A DNA stretch of 9,061 bases from Sulfurimonas sp. (GTDB lineage Bacteria > Campylobacterota > Campylobacteria > Campylobacterales > Sulfurimonadaceae): assembly GCA_021161305.1 (NCBI GenBank), contig JAGHAW010000023.1:1-9061 (forward strand), in the 5' to 3' direction. This document shows positions 1-5,757 of this stretch, piece by piece. The position numbers and the translations under genes are program-made. The notes beneath the pieces were generated by a model. The model worked only from the letters and a program-made list of their open reading frames with translations. It had not been told where the DNA came from and did no database searches. The first letter of the stretch is position 1; every line of letters begins with the position of its first letter.

Positions 1-1
1 A

Positions 2-850
2 TTAAATAGAATTAAATGGGATCACGACGGTAGTTTTTCTTACCGTCGTAGCTGTCGTCACGGTATTTGTGGGGCATGTGCTATCAAGGTAAATGGTCGT
101 TCTACTCTTGCATGTAAAGAGAGTATGAATGATATGGTTGACCTTTTTGGAAGTGAAATCACAATAGAACCACTTAGCATAAAAAGAGCTGTTAAAGATA
201 TGATTATAGATAAGGGTGATTTTTGGGAGAAGCATGATGCAATCCACCCATACCTTGTCTCTGATGTTGAAGAACACCCGGAGCATGAACATATAGTTAC
301 GCCAGAGGAAGCAGAAGAGTTAAATGAAGCTGATTTATGTATCCAATGTGGTTGCTGTCATTATGCTTGCCCTGTTGTTGAAGTTAATGAAGATTTCTTC
401 GGTCCATCAGCATTTGCAAAGGCTTACCGTTTTGAAGCTGATGTTCGTGATAATGCACATACTAAAAGACTAACTCAACTACATGAAGAGAAACAAGGTC
501 TTTGGGATTGTGTTAAATGTATGGAATGTGCAGAGGCTTGTCCCAAAGGTGTTAATCCAATTGATAAAATCACTAAACTTCATAACATGTTGTTTAAAGA
601 GGGTGTTGCAACTTCTAATGTAGCTACTCGCCATGCTGTTGGATTTAAGAAATCTATTGCTAAAAATGGTGTCTTAGATGAGGGTGGATTAGTTCTTTAC
701 TCTGAGGGTCTCTCTATCGTTAAACATATACCTGTTGCACTTAAGATGTTTAAAAAGGGCAAAATTGTTCCACCATGGGGCATAGTAAAATCAGATAATC
801 TTGATGAGATTCAAAAACTGATTAAATCATCATCAACTGCACAGTTTTAG
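2..850 (+). CDS. sdhB: Succinate dehydrogenase/fumarate reductase iron-sulfur subunit (SdhB/FrdB/MfrB type), 5' truncated
   Basis: This is the electron-transfer subunit that carries electrons between the FAD subunit and the quinone-side subunit of a succinate dehydrogenase, fumarate reductase or methylmenaquinol:fumarate reductase. The reading frame is open to the left edge, so the ATG at 125 is internal: 282 residues are visible and perhaps 30-50 are missing. Upstream of that ATG lies the [2Fe-2S] motif C-x4-C-x2-C-x11-C (visible C18, C23, C26, C38; RSCRHGICGAC). Next comes CIQCGCCHYACP (C113, C116, C119, C123) and then CVKCMECAEACPKG (C170, C173, C176, C180). C173 is an additional cysteine at the site that is hydrophobic in [3Fe-4S] enzymes, as in E-type complexes. 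About 100 residues follow, including a hydrophobic/basic tail. The CCG-domain gene starts 10 bases downstream with its ribosome site over this stop codon, so the two are coupled. The family is certain; the direction of catalysis cannot be told from this subunit alone. Confidence 0.93.
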   Translation, partial: LNRIKWDHDGSFSYRRSCRHGICGACAIKVNGRSTLACKESMNDMVDLFGSEITIEPLSIKRAVKDMIIDKGDFWEKHDAIHPYLVSDVEEHPEHEHIVTPEEAEELNEADLCIQCGCCHYACPVVEVNEDFFGPSAFAKAYRFEADVRDNAHTKRLTQLHEEKQGLWDCVKCMECAEACPKGVNPIDKITKLHNMLFKEGVATSNVATRHAVGFKKSIAKNGVLDEGGLVLYSEGLSIVKHIPVALKMFKKGKIVPPWGIVKSDNLDEIQKLIKSSSTAQF

Positions 851-853
851 GAG
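849..853 (+). promoter_or_regulatory. Ribosome binding site of the CCG-domain gene, overlapping the upstream stop codon
   Basis: AGGAG lies 7 bases before the ATG at 861 and overlaps the TAG stop (848-850) of the iron-sulfur gene. It fixes the start of the downstream gene and implies coupled translation. Confidence 0.8.
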
Positions 854-860
854 TTAAATA

Positions 861-1742
861 ATGGAAAAATTAAGATATGCACTTTTTACAGGATGTACAG
901 CAAAACAGAGTACTCCTGAGCAGATGATGTCAACTATGGCAGTTGCAGATAAGCTGGGAATTGAACTTATTGAGCTTACAGAAGCTTCATGTTGTGGAGC
1001 TTCACATTTACAAGATTATGATGACTTTTTATCTCTGGTTTTAAATGCTAGAAATATTGCTTATGCTGAAAAGCATGGTTTAACAATGGTTACTATTTGT
1101 AATACTTGTCAATTAAATACAGCTATGACTAAACACCGTTTAGATGAAAATGAAGATTTAAAAAATAGAGTTAATGAGAAATTAAAAGAGGTTGGTTTAG
1201 AGTACAAAGGTACTTCCAATGTAACTCACTTCTTATATGCAATTATTGATGATTTTGGTCTTGATAAACTAAAAGAGATGGTAGTAAAACCTCTTAGTCA
1301 GTTCAACATAGCTCCTTTTTACGGTTGTCATAATATTCGTCCATCTGAGCTTCAAAATGAAACTCACAAGACGCAGGAAAGTGCTTACAGACCAACTTCA
1401 CTTGATGATTTGATTATTGCTTGTGGTGGAGAGAGTGTGGACTACAAGGAAAAAACAAAATGTTGTGGTTTCCACGCTGAACTTCAAGCTCCAAAAACTG
1501 CTGCTATCCTTACAGGTAATGCTATTGCCGGAGCTGTAGATGCTAATGCTGATATGATGGTAACTCCATGTCCACTATGTCACCTTAAACTAGATACACA
1601 AACTAAACATGCAGGTGAAGCTATCGGTCGTGAAGTTGAACTTCCGGTTCTTCATATGCAACAAATGGTAGGACTTGCTCTTGGATGTTCTACTGAAGAA
1701 TTAGGCTTACAGCACCACCTTGCAGAAGTAAATTTTATATAA
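861..1742 (+). CDS. sdhE: CCG-domain subunit of E-type succinate dehydrogenase/fumarate reductase (SdhE/MfrE, HdrB-like)
   Basis: This 293-residue protein has two cysteine-rich CCG domains, the architecture of heterodisulfide reductase subunit HdrB and of the third subunit of E-type SdhABE/MfrABE complexes. Domain 1 has C12, C44-C45 and C80-x2-C83. Domain 2 has C156, C201-C202 and C237-x2-C240. In this family the CCG motifs bind iron-sulfur clusters and the subunit replaces the heme-bearing membrane anchors of classical complex II. I see no signal peptide and no transmembrane helix, so membrane attachment would be peripheral. Start choice is firm: ATG with AGGAG 7 bases upstream, 10 bases after the iron-sulfur subunit. 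In Campylobacter and Wolinella, enzymes of this type work as methylmenaquinol:fumarate reductases; the equivalent role here is likely but unproven. The FAD subunit should lie immediately to the left of the window. Confidence 0.88.
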   Translation: MEKLRYALFTGCTAKQSTPEQMMSTMAVADKLGIELIELTEASCCGASHLQDYDDFLSLVLNARNIAYAEKHGLTMVTICNTCQLNTAMTKHRLDENEDLKNRVNEKLKEVGLEYKGTSNVTHFLYAIIDDFGLDKLKEMVVKPLSQFNIAPFYGCHNIRPSELQNETHKTQESAYRPTSLDDLIIACGGESVDYKEKTKCCGFHAELQAPKTAAILTGNAIAGAVDANADMMVTPCPLCHLKLDTQTKHAGEAIGREVELPVLHMQQMVGLALGCSTEELGLQHHLAEVNFI

Positions 1743-1770
1743 CTAAAACTTCTGATTAATTCTAAACTAT

Positions 1771-1821
1771 ACTCCGTGTTAAGCACGGAGCGACAGTCAT
1801 TCCAGACTTGATCCAGAATCT
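1771..1821. repeat. Pair of REP/BIME-like palindromes between convergent genes
   Basis: The gap between the two convergent genes holds two palindromes. The first is perfect: CTCCGTG (1772-1778), TTAAG, CACGGAG (1784-1790). The second is partly decayed: ATTCCAGA (1799-1806), CTTGA, TCCAGAAT (1812-1819), with outer ATTC/GAAT and inner GA/TC pairs but two central mismatches. Read on the minus strand the first loop is CTTAA, one base from the CTTGA of the second, so the two units look like inverted copies of one design. GCGAC and GTCAT face each other at the junction. The layout is typical of dispersed extragenic palindromes, and I recall similar CATTCCAGACTTGA-type elements in several proteobacterial genomes. 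Neither hairpin is followed by a T-run on either strand, so a classical intrinsic terminator is not supported, although a transcript-end or mRNA-stabilising role is possible. Confidence 0.6.
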
Positions 1822-2355
1822 CTATTTAGCCTTAGGTCTAAAAGCCTTAATTACACTCTCATTAGTCTCAATAAACGGACCTTCTAACAAATCTATACAG
1901 TACGGAACTGCTGGAAAAACTGCATCTAAACACTCACGGATTGATTTTGGTTTTCCCGGTAGATTGATGATTAAACTTTTTCCTCTGATTCCTGCTGTTT
2001 GTCTTGATAGTATTGCTGTTGGTACATATTGCAAACTTACTTGACGCATAAGCTCACCAAAACCTGGCATCATCTTCTGACATACATTCTCCGTAGCTTC
2101 TGGTGTTACATCTCTTAGAGCCGGTCCTGTTCCACCTGTTGTAACAACCAAACAACACCCTGCCTCATCACAAAGCTCTTTCATAGTTTCTTCAATCACA
2201 TCTTGCTCATCAGGAATGCATCTATAAACTATCTCAAATTCACTTTTTAAATAATCTTTCATTGTATCTTGAATCGCTACACCTGAAATATCTTCATATA
2301 TACCTTTACTTGCTCTATCACTTGCTGTTATTACACCTATTTTTATTTCACTCAA
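1822..2355 (-). CDS. mogA: Molybdopterin adenylyltransferase MogA
   Basis: MogA activates molybdopterin by adenylylation before molybdenum insertion during molybdenum cofactor synthesis in the cytoplasm. With the TTG start at 2355 the protein has 177 residues. Signature positions are SDRAS (12-16), PDE (48-50), TTGGTGPALRDVTPEAT (72-88) and INLPGKPKS (130-138). Asp49 and Asp82 fall at the numbers I recall for the catalytic aspartates of E. coli MogA. I chose TTG because AAGGA lies 7 bases upstream and the N-terminus then aligns with E. coli MogA. The longer ATG frame from 2394 would add 13 residues, overlap the previous gene by 29 bases and have no evident ribosome site. It is the last gene of the minus-strand run, 10 bases after the BioV-like gene. 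Molybdoenzymes it would serve (nitrate reductase, formate dehydrogenase and similar) are not in the window. Confidence 0.92.
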   Translation of the reverse strand: MSEIKIGVITASDRASKGIYEDISGVAIQDTMKDYLKSEFEIVYRCIPDEQDVIEETMKELCDEAGCCLVVTTGGTGPALRDVTPEATENVCQKMMPGFGELMRQVSLQYVPTAILSRQTAGIRGKSLIINLPGKPKSIRECLDAVFPAVPYCIDLLEGPFIETNESVIKAFRPKAK

Positions 2356-2361
2356 TTTTTT

Positions 2362-2367
2362 TTCCTT
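2362..2367 (-). promoter_or_regulatory. Ribosome binding site selecting the TTG start of mogA
   Basis: AAGGAA on the minus strand overlaps the TAA stop (2366-2368) of the BioV-like gene. Its AAGGA core ends 7 bases before TTG 2355-2353. The ATG at 2394 has only an AT-rich sequence in front, so this site decides the start. Confidence 0.7.
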
Positions 2368-2887
2368 AATTAATTTGTAAAAAATGGTTTGCATTTTTTA
2401 TATATGTAATGGTAGTTGCTTGTAAAAAAAACTCTCTAGCCGATTCCACATCTATTATCTTGTCTTTATCACCAAGATAAACCTCTACCTTAACACCTTT
2501 ATCAACTATATCTTGTAACTCTTGGATATTCCACTCATAGTTTAGTAACTCATCTAACTCATCCAGAGTTGAGTTTGAATGTTCTACCCTCTTCTTGGCA
2601 TATGGAGAGAAGCAAGAATCTATAAACTGCATTAAGTATCCATCTCTGTTTTTTCTATACGACATAAGCTGAAGTTTTTTAAATTTAGCTGATTTTGTTT
2701 GAAAAAAAACTGGGGAGAAAAGTTGCAGTCTATCTACTCTCTTTGAACATGCCAACTGCTTTTTTACATGCTCAAACGCTTTTATAGCACCATAACTAAA
2801 TCCACATACCGTATAATCTGAATTATCTATAAAACTCTTAAAAAAAAAGTTTTCATTTTGCAAAGAAAAACCACTATAGAACTTCAT
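2366..2887 (-). CDS. bioV: Short alpha/beta-hydrolase, probable pimelyl-ACP methyl ester esterase BioV
   Basis: This 173-residue protein has the elements of a serine hydrolase: nucleophile elbow GFSYG with Ser31, a GDKDKII segment whose Asp142 fits the acid position, and His168 in NANHF close to the C-terminus. It is much shorter than BioH (about 255 residues) and begins almost at the nucleophile strand, so the usual N-terminal strands are minimal. That size and layout fit BioV, the Helicobacter esterase that demethylates pimelyl-ACP methyl ester at the end of biotin precursor synthesis. Specificity is inferred; another small esterase remains possible. The ATG at 2887 lies inside the 3' end of the FtsH-like gene (14-base overlap). 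No clear ribosome site is seen (GAGG is 15 bases away), so translation probably depends on coupling. Runs of T9 (2840-2848) and T8 (2702-2709 and 2424-2431) occur in the coding strand. Confidence 0.72.
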   Translation of the reverse strand: MKFYSGFSLQNENFFFKSFIDNSDYTVCGFSYGAIKAFEHVKKQLACSKRVDRLQLFSPVFFQTKSAKFKKLQLMSYRKNRDGYLMQFIDSCFSPYAKKRVEHSNSTLDELDELLNYEWNIQELQDIVDKGVKVEVYLGDKDKIIDVESAREFFLQATTITYIKNANHFLQIN

Positions 2888-4523
2888 TTATATACTTTTT
2901 AACCTCTGCTTTTGTGATACTTTCTCTCTCGTACAGTACTGCTTCAACCTTCTGAATTACCTCTGCCATAGATTCTAAAAGAAGTTTTGTCTCTGAATAA
3001 AGTCTTTTCATTACAAGTTCTTGTTCACTCTCTAAAGAGATTAAAGACTCACCCATACCATAATCATTTAACATACTTTTGATAAGCTCTTTTGCCTCAT
3101 CTAAATCGCCCTTAGCACTACTTGCATGTTCATTAAACTTAATTCCACATGCCACCATACCTGAAAGAAGCATTTTTATTCTTGCTTCAAGTTCATGCTT
3201 TATAAGTGAATCATCGGTTACCGGTGTCAGTTTTTCATTTGAGAGCATCAATTTTTCAAACGGTATATCAAAATAAGTAGCAGCTATAACCTTTCCTGCT
3301 TGGTAAGTTACTCTAAACTTTTTCTGTTTATCACTTAACATTTGAAGTTTCTTTTTACCAAACATTACTTTATCTTTTACCAGATGAAAATGCTCAATAG
3401 TCACATGAAAATCATTCTGTCTAAGAGAGAGAAGTGCCGCTTCATTTACCAGTGCGGCCAAAGATGCTCCGTTAAATCCTACCGTCATATTTGCTACCGC
3501 TTTAACATCCAACTCATGTGGAACTTTTTGGAGATATTTTAAAAGGATTGATTCTCTCTCTCGTTTAGTTGGTAACTCCACAAAAATTCTTCTGTCAAAT
3601 CTACCGGCACGAAGAAGTGCTGAGTCAAGTACATCTATCTTATTTGTAGCTGCAATTACAATAATACCACTAGAACTTTCAAAACCGTCCATCTCAGTTA
3701 AAAGTTGATTTAGAGTAGCCTCTCTCTCATCATTTCTTGCACCATCTCTTTTTTTACCTACTGCATCTATCTCATCTATAAAGATTATTGATGGTGCATT
3801 ATTTTTAGCAGCCACAAAAAGCTCATGCACTCTTTTTGCACCCATACCAACATAAATCTGAACAAACGAAGCTCCACTTTGATAGTAAAAAGGAACACCT
3901 GCTTCATATGCAACAGCTTTGGCAATCATCGTCTTTCCAACACCAGGGGGACCAACTAAAAGCACACCACGAGGCATTCTAGCACCAAAACTTTTATAGC
4001 GTTTTGGATTTTTCATAAAATCTATAATCTCTTCAAGCTCCATCTTAACATCAGAGATTCCACCAATATCATTAAAAGTAACATCACTTTTCATAGACTC
4101 AACCGGAGTATTGTCACCCATACTTAGGTTTACCACTCCCCCACTCATAGAATTTAAGTTAGATAAAACAACATCTCTTTTTTGCCACCATCTAAGCCCA
4201 AGCGTACCAAAACCTAAAAAAATAACTCCAAAAAGAATATAAATAATAATATGATAACCACTCTTAACCTCCACCTTATAATCAACAAACATTTTAGGAG
4301 TGACTTGAGAAGATGCAATTCTGTAAAAGTTATCTTTTGTTTTAAGATAAACATACTCTTTTGTTACCACAACGCTTGATACAACATGATTTTCAAGTAT
4401 CTTTGAAGCATCTCTAAGTGTTATATCATCTGCATTATTTCTCAACATTGCAAAGAGAATCAAAACTATAATAATAAAAGCTGATAAATAGAGCAAAACT
4501 CTATTATTTTTAGAATTTAGCAT
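2874..4523 (-). CDS. FtsH-like membrane AAA+ ATPase lacking the zinc-protease motif
   Basis: From ATG 4523 the protein has 549 residues. It follows FtsH order: transmembrane helix (about 9-28), short periplasmic domain, second helix (about 91-112), then an AAA+ module with Walker A GPPGVGKT (191-198), aromatic pore loop IYVG (223-226), Walker B IIFIDE (246-251) and an SRH with AGRFDRR (306-312). The C-terminal part aligns with the M41 peptidase domain, but the zinc site HEAGH is replaced by YQAGK (407-411). The Asp corresponding to the third ligand survives in GDLDEA (Asp473). It should therefore bind and hydrolyse ATP but not cleave proteins. It is also shorter than E. coli FtsH (about 644). 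A likely role is an unfoldase or membrane-protein remodeller, or a partner of a true FtsH elsewhere; this is inference. The start is set by AAGGAG 9 bases upstream; an ATG at 4547 would add 8 residues. It overlaps mtaB and bioV by 14 bases each. Confidence 0.9.
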   Translation of the reverse strand: MLNSKNNRVLLYLSAFIIIVLILFAMLRNNADDITLRDASKILENHVVSSVVVTKEYVYLKTKDNFYRIASSQVTPKMFVDYKVEVKSGYHIIIYILFGVIFLGFGTLGLRWWQKRDVVLSNLNSMSGGVVNLSMGDNTPVESMKSDVTFNDIGGISDVKMELEEIIDFMKNPKRYKSFGARMPRGVLLVGPPGVGKTMIAKAVAYEAGVPFYYQSGASFVQIYVGMGAKRVHELFVAAKNNAPSIIFIDEIDAVGKKRDGARNDEREATLNQLLTEMDGFESSSGIIVIAATNKIDVLDSALLRAGRFDRRIFVELPTKRERESILLKYLQKVPHELDVKAVANMTVGFNGASLAALVNEAALLSLRQNDFHVTIEHFHLVKDKVMFGKKKLQMLSDKQKKFRVTYQAGKVIAATYFDIPFEKLMLSNEKLTPVTDDSLIKHELEARIKMLLSGMVACGIKFNEHASSAKGDLDEAKELIKSMLNDYGMGESLISLESEQELVMKRLYSETKLLLESMAEVIQKVEAVLYERESITKAEVKKYINEVL

Positions 4524-5757
4524 AATTACAATCTCCTTTAACTTCAAATTTTTTAATATTTATCCAATTTCCAACTAAATCTTTATCCGACTCAACTAAA
4601 ATCTTATTAAAATGCTGATCTAAACCATGATAAAAGCCATTTTTCTCACTCTCTATAAGAACCTGCAACTCGCCACTAAAGTTTTTTCTAAAGTTTAGAT
4701 TTTTCTCTTTTATTAACGCTTCAAGTTCATGAAGTCTTTCTTTTGCCAACTTTCCATTTACTTCAGGTTTCATATGAGCCGAGGGAGTACCATCTCTTTT
4801 AGAGTAAGTAAAAGCGTGTATATGAGTCAGTGGTAACTCTCTAACATTTTTCATAGCCTCGTGCCACAACTCATCACTCTCACCCGGATGACCTGTAATA
4901 AAATCAGTTCCAATTGCAAAACCTTTACTTGACAAAAGCTCAAAAAGTTCTCTATCTTGCTTATAAACATTTCTTCTACCCATAAGTTTTAACATTTTAG
5001 GCGAAGTGTGTTGAAGTGCAATATGAAGATGTTTTTCCAACCAAGGCTCATCTAAAATCTCTTTAAACTCATCTGTTATTTGCATAGGTTCAACACTTCC
5101 TAGTCTTATGCGTTTAACACCTCTAATTTGGCTGATTTTTTTCATTAACTTAGCCATAGAGGTTCCTGTTGTCTGCCCATAACTACCAACATTTGTACCT
5201 GTTAAAACAAACTCTCCAAAACCATTAAGTGCAACTTTTCGAATCTGCTCCAATATACGAGATTCATCCATACTTCTAGCATCCCCTCGAACATATGGAA
5301 TTATGCAGTATGAACAACGAAAACTACACCCCTCTTGAACTTTTATAAATGCCCTACTCTTTCCTACAAAATTATCAACTACTGCTTCATCTATATGATT
5401 CAAATCACCAAGATCATAAAAAGGTTTATCTTGCAAAAGAAAAGAGTCTATTTTCTCTTTTTCACTCTGTCCAAATACTCCATCTACTCTACCCTCGTCA
5501 AGAAGCTTTTTACCCTTAGTATGAGCACCACAGCCAGTTAAAAAAATCTTAGCATCAGACTTCTTTTCCACATGCCCTATATATGAACGAACATGAGAAT
5601 CAGCCCCATTTGTAACAGTACATGAGTTTACAACTACTATATCTGCTTCATCCTCATTCTCGGTAACATCATACTCTTTTAAAGAACTCATCATTACTTG
5701 AGAATCGTAAAGATTTGTTCTACATCCAAAGGTTTTAAAATATACTTTTTGCTTCAC
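4510..5757 (-). CDS. mtaB: tRNA t6A37 methylthiotransferase MtaB
   Basis: MtaB is a radical-SAM enzyme that adds a methylthio group to t6A at position 37 of tRNAs reading ANN codons, giving ms2t6A. The 415-residue protein has the family order. The N-terminal MTTase domain has cluster cysteines C12 (GCRTN), C46 (NSCTVT) and C76 (TGCGAH). The radical-SAM core starts at QEGCSFRCSYC with C144, C148 and C151, followed by TGTNVGSYG, LGSVEP and the LQHTSPKML region. A short C-terminal TRAM-like RNA-binding segment completes it. The GCRTN and NSCTVTN forms and the length fit MtaB better than MiaB or RimO. The start codon is GTG (5757-5755), directly abutting the TAG stop of the channel gene, with GAGG 8 bases upstream. 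The last 14 bases overlap the FtsH-like gene and contain no gap for a terminator. Confidence 0.93.
   Translation of the reverse strand: MKQKVYFKTFGCRTNLYDSQVMMSSLKEYDVTENEDEADIVVVNSCTVTNGADSHVRSYIGHVEKKSDAKIFLTGCGAHTKGKKLLDEGRVDGVFGQSEKEKIDSFLLQDKPFYDLGDLNHIDEAVVDNFVGKSRAFIKVQEGCSFRCSYCIIPYVRGDARSMDESRILEQIRKVALNGFGEFVLTGTNVGSYGQTTGTSMAKLMKKISQIRGVKRIRLGSVEPMQITDEFKEILDEPWLEKHLHIALQHTSPKMLKLMGRRNVYKQDRELFELLSSKGFAIGTDFITGHPGESDELWHEAMKNVRELPLTHIHAFTYSKRDGTPSAHMKPEVNGKLAKERLHELEALIKEKNLNFRKNFSGELQVLIESEKNGFYHGLDQHFNKILVESDKDLVGNWINIKKFEVKGDCNYAKF
4533..4538 (-). promoter_or_regulatory. Ribosome binding site deciding the start of the FtsH-like gene
   Basis: AAGGAG on the minus strand, inside the last codons of mtaB, lies 9 bases before ATG 4523-4521. 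It favours this ATG over the in-frame ATG at 4547, which lies upstream of the site. Confidence 0.7.

Noticed and set aside
2..292. Minus-strand open frame of 96 codons at the left edge
   Set aside because: It is antisense to the iron-sulfur subunit, whose cluster cysteines prove the plus-strand frame.
1772..1790. Perfect hairpin as an intrinsic terminator
   Set aside because: The stem is only 7 base pairs and neither strand has a T-run after it (CGACAG on plus, TATAGTTTAG on minus). It is kept as a repeat instead.
1808..2044. Plus-strand open frame of 78 codons opposite mogA
   Set aside because: It lies antisense to conserved MogA motifs, starts within the palindromic repeat and has no family resemblance.
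3079..3542. Plus-strand open frames opposite the FtsH-like gene
   Set aside because: They are short, hydrophobic or low-complexity shadows of a gene with unmistakable AAA+ motifs.
2874..4523. Calling the AAA+ gene the cell's functional FtsH protease
   Set aside because: The HExxH zinc motif is absent, so the name would imply an activity that the sequence argues against.
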